A stretch of 64,000 nucleotides of DNA, taken from Acinetobacter kanungonis. GTDB taxonomy: Bacteria; Pseudomonadota; Gammaproteobacteria; Pseudomonadales; Moraxellaceae. Below, piece by piece: positions 46,968 through 56,003 of this stretch. A program made the position numbers and the translations under genes. The stretch's first letter is position 1. Every line of letters starts with the position of its first letter. The notes below the pieces were generated by a model. It worked only from the letters and a program-made list of their open reading frames with translations, was not told the DNA's origin and searched no databases. The stretch lies in NCBI RefSeq assembly GCF_009939195.1, contig NZ_JAACKC010000004.1:326541-390540 (forward strand), in the 5' to 3' direction.

Positions 46968-47696
46968 TTGATCTACGATAACCAAGCATTCAAATTACAT
47001 CAGGCATTATTAGAATTACGCTCCCCAAACCTCATGAATACTCAAATGCTTAGAGTATTCTCTGATTTTTTTAAAATAGATGAAAATAATCCTGCGGAAA
47101 TTTTAGAAAATATTGCTAAATTACATAAACAAATTTTAGAAATTAAACTATTTTGCAATGGAACTATATCATTAGAAAAACAATTCAATAAATGGTCTAA
47201 ACCTATTAATCAAGCTTTCTTAAACGTTAATCTCTTGACTAGACATAGTCAGTTTATTAACAGCTATACGGATGAACATTTATTTCTACTTGAAACAACA
47301 CACGATGCATTAGTAGAAAAATACCAATCTTATAAAATAATAGATCAACAAACTTTAGACGGACTAATCCTGAATTTATCTAACCAACTAAATTCTATTT
47401 TAGAAAGCAATGCATCTGAAAAAGTAAAAAATTACATCTATATACAGATAACCTCTCTAATTAAGAACATAAAAGAATACAATCTCTATGGAATTAAAGA
47501 AATTCATCAATCAATTGATGAAACTATAGGGCATATTATTACAGACCAAGAATATAGCTCTTATATAAAGCAAACATCTGAAGGCAAATCCTTTTTGGAT
47601 GAGCTTCTTAAAGTAGGGGCTGTATTACAGATATTAGAAAGTGGTTCTCAAATTGCATTAAATTTCCAGCAAATTATTCAACAACTTCCAAATTAG
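46968..47696 (+). CDS. AT-rich gene of unknown function
   Basis: The 242-residue protein starts at TTG 46968 with AAAGGA about seven bases ahead. It is cytosolic, mostly helical and rich in Asn, Ile, Lys and Gln. Base composition is visibly more AT-rich than the flanking core genes, suggesting transfer. No motif is recognised. A C-terminal helix (VLQILESGSQIALNFQQII) recalls the helical partner proteins found with some P-loop NTPases, but this is only an impression. It ends in its own terminator, directly against the 3' end of a broken KAP NTPase gene on the other strand. Confidence 0.6.
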   Translation: MIYDNQAFKLHQALLELRSPNLMNTQMLRVFSDFFKIDENNPAEILENIAKLHKQILEIKLFCNGTISLEKQFNKWSKPINQAFLNVNLLTRHSQFINSYTDEHLFLLETTHDALVEKYQSYKIIDQQTLDGLILNLSNQLNSILESNASEKVKNYIYIQITSLIKNIKEYNLYGIKEIHQSIDETIGHIITDQEYSSYIKQTSEGKSFLDELLKVGAVLQILESGSQIALNFQQIIQQLPN

Positions 47697-47726
47697 TTTG
47701 AACTATGAATAGAGTTTTACCTCATT

Positions 47727-47754
47727 AAGAAACCCTGTAAAAAGTGGTTTCTTT
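47727..47754 (+). terminator. Terminator of the AT-rich gene
   Basis: Arms AAGAAACC and GGTTTCTT around an 11-base loop, then a T/A-rich tail; 30 bases past the stop. Confidence 0.65.
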
Positions 47755-47756
47755 AT

Positions 47757-47995
47757 ATTTAAATAAATTACATTATGCTTATCATCTTCCAGATGCTTTT
47801 GCCAGTGCCTTACAAACCACGTTTCCCCTCTCCCCAACGTGCATCCAAAGCAAGCACAGCACCACAGTTAAGACGATCAACATAGTTCATCAACTGAATG
47901 CCTAAACGTTCCCGATCCCAAAGATCACCTTCCCAAGCAGTTTGAATGTTATCTAAATTCGTTCTATTCCAGTTTAATTGGGTCTGATCAGTCAT
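47757..47995 (-). pseudogene. KAP-family P-loop NTPase, frameshifted and truncated
   Basis: From ATG 47995 the frame reads WEGDLWDRERLGIQLMNYV, then VLALDARWGEGK, the Walker A of KAP NTPases, but continues RGL-stop. Restoring one A at about 47825 gives GKTWFVRHWQKHLEDD followed by KHNVIYLN, the expected continuation of the family. So one base has been lost inside Walker A. Homology stops after VIYLN at about 47757, where the terminator of the AT-rich gene begins; some 400 or more further residues are missing. KAP NTPases are membrane-linked ATPases, some tied to phage exclusion. Confidence 0.75.
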
Positions 47996-48344
47996 GTATT
48001 GTTTGTTATTAATAAGTTAGCAACATCATACTACGCCTTATAAATGTGACCAAGTTTCACTCATTTACGTCTATTTGAAATAAAAAGATGCCTTATCTTA
48101 GCTGTTTCATTTTTCTCACAATTTTTACCCGACTTTAGTACAACAACGCATACTTTTTAGGCAAAAAACATGCTAAGTTAGGTTATGGAATCGACGGTTT
48201 ATAAAGCCTTATCCTTATGAAAATACTAGGTTTTATAAAGTCAAAATTAGAGTTAGTATAAAAGCATAAACAATAATTTTGAGTCGCAACTCTCAAATAA
48301 AACAGCTTCTAGAATGATTGTAATGAAAACAAGGAGTAACACAG
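47996..48344. other. Intergenic region upstream of uspA
   Basis: This 349-base AT-rich stretch must carry the uspA promoter and the old KAP promoter. I could not fix promoter boxes. The only clear signal is the strong ribosome-binding site AAGGAG just before uspA. Confidence 0.45.
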
Positions 48345-48785
48345 ATGGCTTATCAAAATATTTTGGTTCCAGTGGACGGTTCAGAAACCTCTTTTGCAGC
48401 AGTAAAACAAGCAGCAGAGCTTGCTAAAGCATTTGGCAGCAAAATTACTGTTGTACAAGTGCTTGCTTTAGACCCTTACATTGCAGCCGAATATATTACT
48501 GCTGCACAAACCAATGATTTAATTGAACGTGCACGTACTTCTATTCAAGCAACCCTTGAGGAAGCAAAAGCAAAATTTAGCGCTGAAGGTCTGCAAGTAG
48601 AAGCACGTCTACTTGAAGGTCAAGTGATTCATCAAGAAATCATTAACGCAGCGAAAGAAACCAATGCCGATTTAATTGTGATTGGTTCACATGGTCGTAC
48701 AGGACTGAAAAAATTATTCTTAGGTAGCGTTGCACAAAACATTCTTGGCGATACAGGTGTCCCTGTATTGGTGGTTCGCCAATAA
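48345..48785 (+). CDS. uspA: Universal stress protein, UspA family
   Basis: The 146-residue protein starts behind AAGGAG. It is a single Usp domain: N-terminal ILVPVDGSETSFAAV and the ATP-binding signature GSHGRTGLKKLFLGSVAQNI ending in VPVLVVRQ. This G-2x-G-9x-G(S/T) pattern predicts ATP binding, the UspFG/MJ0577 type, more than the non-binding E. coli UspA type. Such proteins accumulate in stress and stationary phase; Acinetobacter homologues are linked to oxidative and acid stress. It stands alone. Confidence 0.9.
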   Translation: MAYQNILVPVDGSETSFAAVKQAAELAKAFGSKITVVQVLALDPYIAAEYITAAQTNDLIERARTSIQATLEEAKAKFSAEGLQVEARLLEGQVIHQEIINAAKETNADLIVIGSHGRTGLKKLFLGSVAQNILGDTGVPVLVVRQ

Positions 48786-48801
48786 TTGAATTTATCGACT
48801 T

Positions 48802-48837
48802 GGTCTTACACTCATACTCAGCACTGGGTGTAAGACC
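48802..48837. terminator. Hairpin between convergent uspA and ATL genes
   Basis: Arms GGTCTTACAC and GTGTAAGACC around 16 bases; no T run, so termination may be Rho-assisted. Confidence 0.45.
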
Positions 48838-48845
48838 TCACTAAT

Positions 48846-49181
48846 CTACTCAATCTCACCATTCCACTGATACTGCTTTAAGCTCACCTTCCCTGCAATC
48901 ACAGCAATATTTTCCGCCTGCAATTTTACAACTTGTAGATTATCACCCTGAGCATCGAGTTTGCTTAGGCTAATTTTACCTTGCGAATTAATCACCCTAT
49001 GCCAAGGCAACTGTGCATCTTCAACTTGCTGTAACACCCGCCCGACTAAACGAGCATGTTTAGGTAAACCCGCCATCTTGGCAACTTGCCCATAGGTCGC
49101 GACTTTTCCATAAGGAATTAAAGCTACCACCTGCAAAATTAACTGTGCCAATTCTTTTGAAGATGTTTGCATCACGGACAT
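48846..49181 (-). CDS. Alkyltransferase-like (ATL) DNA-repair protein
   Basis: The 111-residue protein has the MGMT DNA-binding fold: IPYGKVATYGQVAKMAGLPKHARLVGRVL with the arginine finger. But the active-site PCHRV is PWHRV (LPWHRVINSQGKISL), so the alkyl-accepting cysteine is a tryptophan. Such ATL proteins bind O6-alkylguanine, bend the DNA and hand the lesion to nucleotide excision repair instead of repairing it directly. It begins 30 bases after the antiporter stop on the same strand and may be co-transcribed with it. Confidence 0.9.
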   Translation of the reverse strand: MSVMQTSSKELAQLILQVVALIPYGKVATYGQVAKMAGLPKHARLVGRVLQQVEDAQLPWHRVINSQGKISLSKLDAQGDNLQVVKLQAENIAVIAGKVSLKQYQWNGEIE

Positions 49182-49211
49182 CTAATAGATCTTCCTTTTG
49201 CCGTTAAAGTA

Positions 49212-50711
49212 TTAGAAGTTTCCTGGGCTTTCCAAACGTTTTACTTCTTGGACTTTTTCAGGATTGTGCACGGCGGCAACGCCATCATCGGCTTTGACAT
49301 CGACAAAGGCATCAGGGTTATAAATGGTAATGGTTTCATTGCCCGTTGCATCTTCCCCCACAATATATTGAAATCCCTTACGGTTCATTTTATGGCACAA
49401 ACGTTGATACCAACCTTTGAAGCCTTCTGTTTCTTCATTTGGATTGTAATAAAAAGCATTCATCACCGCTGGAAGTCCAAGTCCACACACCAAACCAGAT
49501 AAAAGTACACTAATAAAGGTATAACCAATCAATATACTGCTGTATTCACTCAGTTGTGGAATGTTGGCCACTGCCAAAATCAAAGCCAGCGAGATCCCGC
49601 CACGGACTCCCCCCCAAGACAGAATCGCTAAACTACCGTTATAACTTTTATTCCGAAAACTTGGGAAAAAGGCAAATGCAAGAAAATTGGCGGCAAATCG
49701 TGAAGCATGCAAAATAATGAAGGCAATGATACCGCCCAAAATCAGACTGACACTTAAATCTAAAATAAACAGTTCCAAACCAATTAAAGTGAACAAGAAT
49801 GAATTGATGATCCCTTCCACGGTATGCCAGAAATGATTCACTTCACGGATTTCACGCTCTTGTAGAATTTCTTTCCATTTATTACCGACAATTAAACCGC
49901 CAATCACACAGGCAATCGGTGCAGAAGCATGTGCAAACAATGCAATCAGGTATGAGCCACAAGCCAGTAAAGCCGTTGTTAAAATCAGCGATTCCATTTC
50001 ATGTTTACCGCGGAGCAATCTGAGAATGGCAAGACCGAAGCCCCAGCCAATAATAATTGCCACCACAATCTCATACAGCAGGGTTTGCAGCGTACCGATT
50101 AGACTAAAATGCTCACCTTGCAACACATTCAGTAAGGTCATGAACAAGGCAATACACATGGCATCATTAAATAAGGATTCGCCTTCCAATTTGACCATTA
50201 AATGATGCGGTGCACGTACCGAACTTAAGACCCCTTTAATGCCAATCGGGTCAGTTGCTCCTAGGGCTGCCCCCAAAAGCAGCAACACCAGTAAGTCGAC
50301 ATGCTGCCCGACCAAGAATTGATAACCATAGAGCACGACCCCAAAGAACACGGCACAGAGGACCAGTGCGATACTGGCTAAAATGCTGATCGGCTTCCAA
50401 TAACTTTTTAAATCAGAAACTTTAAACTTCAAGGCCGAAGAGGTCAGAATAAAACAGATCACACCATTAATCAGAAAGTCATAAAAATCGATGTGACGTA
50501 CAGCATTTTCAATATTATGAATATTGATGGTAATAAACTGATTACCATTCAGTAGGCTTGCGCCCCACTGCAAAATAAAGACAAAAATTGCCGAAACAAT
50601 CGGAACGCCAATCGCTTGCGGGAAACCTAAAATTCGCTTGTTAAAAATCGTTGTCGCAATTGATAATGCAAAAATAACCGTGAAAATTTGAAGAAATAAA
50701 AAATTACCCAT
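49212..50711 (-). CDS. CPA1-family Na+(K+)/H+ antiporter
   Basis: I choose ATG 50711 (MGNFLFLQIF) with GGAA ahead; the frame extends 16 codons to a TTG. The 499-residue protein has about 12 membrane segments and the CPA1 core motifs LGATDPIGIKGVL (ion-binding Asp) and GESLFNDAMCIALF, plus ILSWGGVRGGISLAL in a later helix. A hydrophilic tail of about 85 residues follows. Such antiporters exchange cytoplasmic Na+ or K+ for protons to hold pH and salt balance. The exact ion is not readable from sequence. Confidence 0.88.
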   Translation of the reverse strand: MGNFLFLQIFTVIFALSIATTIFNKRILGFPQAIGVPIVSAIFVFILQWGASLLNGNQFITINIHNIENAVRHIDFYDFLINGVICFILTSSALKFKVSDLKSYWKPISILASIALVLCAVFFGVVLYGYQFLVGQHVDLLVLLLLGAALGATDPIGIKGVLSSVRAPHHLMVKLEGESLFNDAMCIALFMTLLNVLQGEHFSLIGTLQTLLYEIVVAIIIGWGFGLAILRLLRGKHEMESLILTTALLACGSYLIALFAHASAPIACVIGGLIVGNKWKEILQEREIREVNHFWHTVEGIINSFLFTLIGLELFILDLSVSLILGGIIAFIILHASRFAANFLAFAFFPSFRNKSYNGSLAILSWGGVRGGISLALILAVANIPQLSEYSSILIGYTFISVLLSGLVCGLGLPAVMNAFYYNPNEETEGFKGWYQRLCHKMNRKGFQYIVGEDATGNETITIYNPDAFVDVKADDGVAAVHNPEKVQEVKRLESPGNF

Positions 50712-50956
50712 GCGAGTTCCGAAGCTAACTAAGGGATGAAACCGAGCGAATGAACTCAATGATTTACAAGCTAAATATTGGCTTAAACACTATTGTTTAC
50801 ATTTTTCAGTGTACAGCCTTTTAAAGTGCGCCTCCTAGTTTCGTTAAATTTTTTTAACATAAAACTTGTGCAGGATTGAGCAAAGCATTTAGATTGAATT
50901 CATACTAAAATGACTCCCCTTTTTGCGCTATACACTTTTAGGATATTGGCTTATCT

Positions 50957-51514
50957 ATGCACCAGACCATTAAAACCGTTTTTCGCCTGTGTTTCGCCGC
51001 CAGTATTTTTTTAATTACTTTGGCTCTGGTCTGGACCTGTATCGTCAAAACTTTAGAAATTAAAAATGCCACGCAAGCTTTGGCTCAAGCTCAGCAGTTT
51101 GAACTTAAATCGACTGCTTCAAAACCGCTCGTCTTGGTCACCAATAACCAAAAGCCTGACGAGTCTGTTTTTATTCTGGTCGCCAACCAAGGTTTTATAG
51201 CTAAAATGAGCTGCGAGCATTATGCCCAAGACCTGTGTACCGATGCAGAGAATCAAACCCATCGACGTCAAATTGATGTGCTAGGCTTAAAGCAAATTGG
51301 GCAGCAGCATTACATTCAACATATTCAATTTCATGACAGCCAAACGCAGAAAGTCAGCCGTTTTGCATATAGCGATATGCAAGTCCAAGCCTTCTTCCAA
51401 CAAGACATTCAGCAATTAAAATATGTGGTGTTCGGCATTGCAATCTTTGCCCTCATCGCGCTGTATGTGAGCTTCCGCATTCTGCGTAACTTTAAGCAGT
51501 TCCTACGTAAATAA
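50957..51514 (+). CDS. Membrane protein with two terminal helices, unknown function
   Basis: The 185-residue protein has one membrane helix at each end (about residues 8-30 and 155-175), with a periplasmic middle domain of about 120 residues containing two cysteines (MSCEHYAQDLCTD) that may pair. The C-terminal RILRNFKQFLRK is cytosolic. It begins at ATG 50957, divergent from the antiporter. I do not recognise a family. A 15-bp-stem hairpin at 51532 separates it from the convergent Bcr gene. Confidence 0.7.
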   Translation: MHQTIKTVFRLCFAASIFLITLALVWTCIVKTLEIKNATQALAQAQQFELKSTASKPLVLVTNNQKPDESVFILVANQGFIAKMSCEHYAQDLCTDAENQTHRRQIDVLGLKQIGQQHYIQHIQFHDSQTQKVSRFAYSDMQVQAFFQQDIQQLKYVVFGIAIFALIALYVSFRILRNFKQFLRK

Positions 51515-51531
51515 ATTAGCGATCCATTCAA

Positions 51532-51570
51532 GGAACAGTCATTACTCATAACTTAAGTGATGACTGTTCC
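51532..51570. terminator. Long hairpin between convergent genes
   Basis: Arms GGAACAGTCAT and ATGACTGTTCC extend inward by four more pairs (one wobble) around a nine-base loop. No strong T run on either side. Confidence 0.55.
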
Positions 51571-51585
51571 TGCTTCAATCCAGCT

Positions 51586-52803
51586 CTAGGATTGCGCCAT
51601 CACTTTTTGTGGCGACAAACTAAAAATTGCCAGCATGGCGATGGCAACGAAACACAGCATTAAGGTAGCCATATTCATTAAGTCGCTCCAGACCAAGAAA
51701 TTCAGAATCACCCCACCCAGCAAGCCACAGGCAAATTGCATACTGCCCATCACGGCACTAGCAGTTCCTGCACGCGCACCCTGCTCAGACATGGCCAATG
51801 CCATGGCATTCGGACCTGTAAAACCAATCCCCGAAACCGCCAAGAACATCCCCACATACACCAGTTCAATCGGTGCATGCTGCAACATGCCTGCAAGCAC
51901 CAACACCAAAGCACCTGAAAGCTGAACAAATCCACCAATTTTCAAACGGCTAAAGACGGAAAGATGTTTACCCAATTTTTTATTCACGGTGGATAACAGC
52001 ATGATGCCAAAGGCATTGGAACCAAAAGCGATGGCAAAATGCTGCTGGTTTAAACCATAACCATTCATCAGCACCGATGCAGATGAGCTGATATAACAGA
52101 ACAGTACCCCACCCGAAAAACACCCTGCCAGCATTGGAATACGGAAACTGCGGTCTTGAAAAATAGCAGCGTACAACTGAAAAACCTGAGGCAGACTTAA
52201 ACGTAAGCGACGTTCAGGCTGTAAGGTTTCTTGAAAGAAAAAATGAATACATAACCAGCATGCAACGCCAATCAGCATCAGAAATACAAAGATGGCATGC
52301 CAATTAAAATAACTCAGCACCAATGCACCCAAGGTTGGTGCCAAAATGGGTGCTACCCCCATCACAATCATCATGCTGGCAAACGCCTGTGCTGAAGCAT
52401 TCATATCCAAACGATCACGAATGGCCGCTCGCGCAATGACCACCCCAACACATCCACCCAGTGCCTGTAATACACGTGCTGCGATCAATGCCCATTCATT
52501 GGTAGCAAGCACGCACAATAAACTGGCCACAACATATAAAGTTAATCCAAAATACAACGGTTTCTTACGACCAATTCGGTCACTCACAGGTCCATAAATC
52601 AATTGCCCAATCGCCAACCCTAAAAAATATGCAGGCAAAGTATTTGCCACCATTTGGGTAGTCACCCCAAAATCATGTGCCATTTGCGGCAAAGCAGGCA
52701 AATACATATCAATGGAAAGTGGACCTAAGGCGGTTAATAACGCCAATAACATAATCCAAGAGGTCGAATAGGTCTTTGTTGCGGGAGATTGGGGAGTATT
52801 CAT
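51586..52803 (-). CDS. Bcr/CflA-family drug exporter (MFS)
   Basis: The 405-residue protein has 12 predicted membrane segments and the Bcr/CflA signatures: LTALGPLSIDMYLPALPQMA in segment 1, YGPVSDRIGRKKPL, the antiporter motif C-like GVAPILAPTLGALVL in segment 5, and RVLQALGGCVGVVIARA. These drug/proton antiporters expel bicyclomycin, chloramphenicol or similar compounds. It is a single gene, divergent from the YccS-type gene. Confidence 0.9.
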   Translation of the reverse strand: MNTPQSPATKTYSTSWIMLLALLTALGPLSIDMYLPALPQMAHDFGVTTQMVANTLPAYFLGLAIGQLIYGPVSDRIGRKKPLYFGLTLYVVASLLCVLATNEWALIAARVLQALGGCVGVVIARAAIRDRLDMNASAQAFASMMIVMGVAPILAPTLGALVLSYFNWHAIFVFLMLIGVACWLCIHFFFQETLQPERRLRLSLPQVFQLYAAIFQDRSFRIPMLAGCFSGGVLFCYISSSASVLMNGYGLNQQHFAIAFGSNAFGIMLLSTVNKKLGKHLSVFSRLKIGGFVQLSGALVLVLAGMLQHAPIELVYVGMFLAVSGIGFTGPNAMALAMSEQGARAGTASAVMGSMQFACGLLGGVILNFLVWSDLMNMATLMLCFVAIAMLAIFSLSPQKVMAQS

Positions 52804-52944
52804 ATTTAATTTTTAACTGCGAAGAAACAAGACAAGCTTACACTCTCCATAGTATTATTTCTTGATCAAAAAAGTGAAATTAATCCTGACTCAAATCTCT
52901 TTTTTTGCATAAAGATTTGACCTACGTCTATTGAAGGAAAACAC

Positions 52945-55119
52945 TTGAACACTTGGCTTACTCGTCTGAAGCAAACCACTTATAACACCACTTTTATGTA
53001 TAACGTGCGCATGATTATTGCGTTCTCTGGTACAGCCTTTGTTCCCTACTTTTTAGGTCACCAACTGGCAACTATCCCACTAACTTTAGGGGTCGTTGCT
53101 GCGGGTTTGAGTGATATTGATGATCGCTTCTCGGTACGGCTTTTAAATCTGGTTTATACCTATATTGGTTTTTTTGTTACTGCAACCTCCATTTACTTCC
53201 TGTTCCCGCACCCGTTTCTGTTCGCCATTGGGCTAATTATCTCCTGTATCGGTTTTATTTTATTGGGTTCTTTGGGTCGTCGCTACGCCACCATTTCCTA
53301 TGGTTGTTTGGTCATTTCCGTCTATTCCATGCTGGGTGTGCATCTGTTTGAAGAATGGTATATGCAACCCTCGCTGCTGGTTGCAGGCGCAGCTTGGTAT
53401 GGAGTGATTTCGACCATCAGTTTCTTGTTGTTCCCTGTGCGCCAAGTGCAGGACAAATTGTCCGAGTGTTATTCCTCACTGGGAAATTTCCTATTTGCTA
53501 AATCCAATCTGTTTGATGTGGACATGACACCGCAAAGCTATCAACAAAGCATGATTGATTTGTCATTGGAAAACGGCAAATTGGTGGGCATTTTCAATGA
53601 AATGAAAACTGCGTTGCTAACTCGCCTGAAAGGTGACCGTGGTCAGCGCGATACACGTCGCAGCTTGCAATACTATTTTGTTGCGCAGGACATTCATGAA
53701 CGTGCCGATTCTGCCCACATTGATTATCAGATTCTGACTAAAGTGTTTGAACATAGCGATATTCTGTTTCGCTTCCAACGTATTCTCTCCATTCAGGGCA
53801 AAGCCTGTAAGGATTTAAGTGAAAGTATCTTGCTGCGCAAGAACTATAAACATAACAAACGCTTTAAGCATGCCTTTCAAAATCTGAAAGTGTCTTTAGA
53901 AAAATTACGGGATGACAATCATTATGACCCGATTTGGGTGAATGCCTTGTTTGCACTGTACCAAAACCTGAAGTCAATTGATGCACAACTACGCAACTTG
54001 GAAACTGAACAGAATATCGTGTTCGATAAGAGCAAATATATTGAAAATCAGCTCAAAGATGATGACTTAAAAGGCTGGGATGATATTGTCATTCGGATCA
54101 AACAGCATCTGACCCCTGAATCTGTGCTATTCCGCCATGCCATCCGACTTTCGATTGTGTTGCTGGTCAGCTATATTTTTGTGCAAGTGACGCAGATTCA
54201 ATATGGCTACTGGATTATCTTAACCGCCCTGTTTGTCTGCCAACCCAACTTTAACGCCACCAAACGCCGACTGCGCTTACGAATCGTTGGCACCTTGGTC
54301 GGGATTATCATCGGTGAAGCGGTGTTGTACTTCATTCCTTCGGTGGAAGGTCAACTGCTCTTGCTGATTCTCAGTGGCGTGTTGTTTTTTGAATTACGCA
54401 GTAAACAGTATGCGCAAGCAACTGCCTTTATTACCATCTTGGCACTGATTAACTTTAATCTGGATGGTTTAGGTTTTTCTGCTGCGCTGCCTCGTATGAT
54501 TGATACCCTGATTGGTTGTGCGATTGCTTGGCTTGGGGTGAGTTTTATTTTCCCTGACTGGAAGTTCCGTCGCCTGCCACACATCATTCAGCGTAGCTTA
54601 CAAGCTCAATGTACCTATTTAAATGAAGTCATTCAGCAGTACAAAGAGGGACGTAATAATAGCTTGAATTATCGGGTGGTGCGTCGTGCAGCACACAATA
54701 CCGATGCCGATGTGGCATCCCTTATTTCAACCTTGGCTACGGAACCAGATTTCGACCCAAGCCAAAAAAGTCAGGCATTTGAATTTCTCTGCCTGAACCA
54801 TACCTTCTTGAGTTATATCGCAGCACTCGGCGCGCATCGTGCACAAATTCGTGATCCTGAAATCCTGAATCTGCTGGATCAGGCACTGGATGATATTCGT
54901 GGTGCACTATTGAAAGATGAAATGCCCGATTTGACTGCGCAGAACATGTTGCAAACCATTCGGCAACGTCTCACCCAAGACAAAAAGGAAGATCAATTGT
55001 CGTTAATTATTTTGCAGCAATTGTCTTTAATGTTCAGTATCTTGCAACAATTCAGTCATCTCAAACAAAGTTTGAGCAATGAACGTGATGATCAGGCGAC
55101 TGAATTTGCATCACTTTAA
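52945..55119 (+). CDS. YccS-type FUSC-family membrane protein
   Basis: The 724-residue protein starts at TTG 52945 with AAGGAA ahead. It has two membrane blocks of about five or six helices each (about residues 20-170 and 390-520), each followed by a long helical cytosolic region; this two-block plan with QYGYWIILTALFVCQPNFNATKRR is diagnostic of YccS/FUSC. The second block repeats the aromatic-acid exporter fold (AaeB, FusC). Function is unproved; a transport or envelope-stress role is inferred. It is divergent from the Bcr/CflA gene. Confidence 0.85.
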   Translation: MNTWLTRLKQTTYNTTFMYNVRMIIAFSGTAFVPYFLGHQLATIPLTLGVVAAGLSDIDDRFSVRLLNLVYTYIGFFVTATSIYFLFPHPFLFAIGLIISCIGFILLGSLGRRYATISYGCLVISVYSMLGVHLFEEWYMQPSLLVAGAAWYGVISTISFLLFPVRQVQDKLSECYSSLGNFLFAKSNLFDVDMTPQSYQQSMIDLSLENGKLVGIFNEMKTALLTRLKGDRGQRDTRRSLQYYFVAQDIHERADSAHIDYQILTKVFEHSDILFRFQRILSIQGKACKDLSESILLRKNYKHNKRFKHAFQNLKVSLEKLRDDNHYDPIWVNALFALYQNLKSIDAQLRNLETEQNIVFDKSKYIENQLKDDDLKGWDDIVIRIKQHLTPESVLFRHAIRLSIVLLVSYIFVQVTQIQYGYWIILTALFVCQPNFNATKRRLRLRIVGTLVGIIIGEAVLYFIPSVEGQLLLLILSGVLFFELRSKQYAQATAFITILALINFNLDGLGFSAALPRMIDTLIGCAIAWLGVSFIFPDWKFRRLPHIIQRSLQAQCTYLNEVIQQYKEGRNNSLNYRVVRRAAHNTDADVASLISTLATEPDFDPSQKSQAFEFLCLNHTFLSYIAALGAHRAQIRDPEILNLLDQALDDIRGALLKDEMPDLTAQNMLQTIRQRLTQDKKEDQLSLIILQQLSLMFSILQQFSHLKQSLSNERDDQATEFASL

Positions 55120-55151
55120 ACGGTCTATCCTTACACTTTAGAATAAAACAC

Positions 55152-55202
55152 TTGCGGCTATGTGATGATTTTGCTATTAAAAAAGCAGCGTCTTAGCCGC
55201 AA
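55152..55202 (+). ncRNA. Possible structured RNA element between yccS-like and YcxB-type genes
   Basis: TTGCGGCTA (55152-55160) and TAGCCGCAA (55194-55202) form a nine-pair stem around 33 bases, within which TGCT and AGCA can pair again. There is no T run. It may be a processing site, a weak terminator or a leader element; it is not a known family to me. Confidence 0.3.
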
Positions 55203-55279
55203 TACAATGCATTTATAACGTATCAACCCCGTGTATTTAATGCTAAACTTTCTCCAGTTTTAAATGTGCTCTTTTCACT

Positions 55280-55840
55280 ATGACCGCAAAAAATTTATAC
55301 GCTTATACGCTACAACCTGTGAACTACGAAATCTCTGAAGCTGAGCAACGTCATGCTCAGATGGTGATTTGGCGTAGTACCAATAAAATTAGCACCAAAG
55401 CATGGATGATTATGGGTGCCATCGTAGCTCTTGCGATTTTGGGCATCATCTTATTAAAAAACTACTCGACTATTTTCTGCTGGGTGGCAATTGTAGGGGT
55501 GGCTTTATACCTTGCAATTCGTACTTACGGTTTAGAATGGTATGTGAAACGCAAAATGAACGAGTTTCCAGTGCAGGAAATTAAAGGCGTGAAACTTGGG
55601 GTACAACCGCACGGCATCGTGATGCGCCAGCAAATGGGCATGCAAGAAGGTGTGGGTGCAATTGGTTGGAAAGACATTTATGAATGGTATAACACACCAG
55701 AATTTATGTTGTTGAACTTTAAAGTAAAAGGTCAACAAGGTGCATATATTCTACCTAAACGTATGGACTCACGTAATTTCTCTTTCGAGACCATTCGTAA
55801 GCACTTAAATGAATCTGTCGGTGAAGCGAAGAAGATCTAA
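55280..55840 (+). CDS. YcxB-like membrane protein
   Basis: The 186-residue protein has two membrane helices (about residues 41-60 and 66-82), then a soluble PH-like domain with LGVQPHGIVMRQQMGMQEGVGAIGWKDIYEW and FMLLNFKVKGQQGAYILPKR. This is the layout of YcxB-type proteins, whose role is unknown. It starts at ATG 55280 without a strong ribosome-binding site and ends in its own terminator. Confidence 0.75.
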   Translation: MTAKNLYAYTLQPVNYEISEAEQRHAQMVIWRSTNKISTKAWMIMGAIVALAILGIILLKNYSTIFCWVAIVGVALYLAIRTYGLEWYVKRKMNEFPVQEIKGVKLGVQPHGIVMRQQMGMQEGVGAIGWKDIYEWYNTPEFMLLNFKVKGQQGAYILPKRMDSRNFSFETIRKHLNESVGEAKKI

Positions 55841-55858
55841 GCATCTTCCCTTTCCTCC

Positions 55859-55887
55859 AAAGCCTTCTGAAATATGAAGGCTTTTTT
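55859..55887 (+). terminator. Terminator of YcxB-like gene
   Basis: Arms AAAGCCTTC and GAAGGCTTT around eight bases, then T6. Confidence 0.85.
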
Positions 55888-55905
55888 ACGAAACTAATTA
55901 AAAAC

Positions 55906-55924
55906 GATAATGAGAATAAATATT
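55906..55924 (+). promoter_or_regulatory. Fur box upstream of PepSY-flavoreductase gene
   Basis: GATAATGAGAATAAATATT matches the 19-base Fur consensus (GATAATGATAATCATTATC) at 15 positions. It lies about 80-100 bases before the reductase start. Confidence 0.65.
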
Positions 55925-56003
55925 ACCTGCAAAATCCACATTATCTGCTAAATCTTCAGTTATAATTTCGCCAATTTATTCACACATCCAACACTTGACC
56001 ATC

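Noticed and set aside
46968..47696. A complete new defence system with the KAP NTPase
   Set aside because: The NTPase is frameshifted and truncated, and the AT-rich gene has no recognisable motif; only a remnant patch can be claimed.
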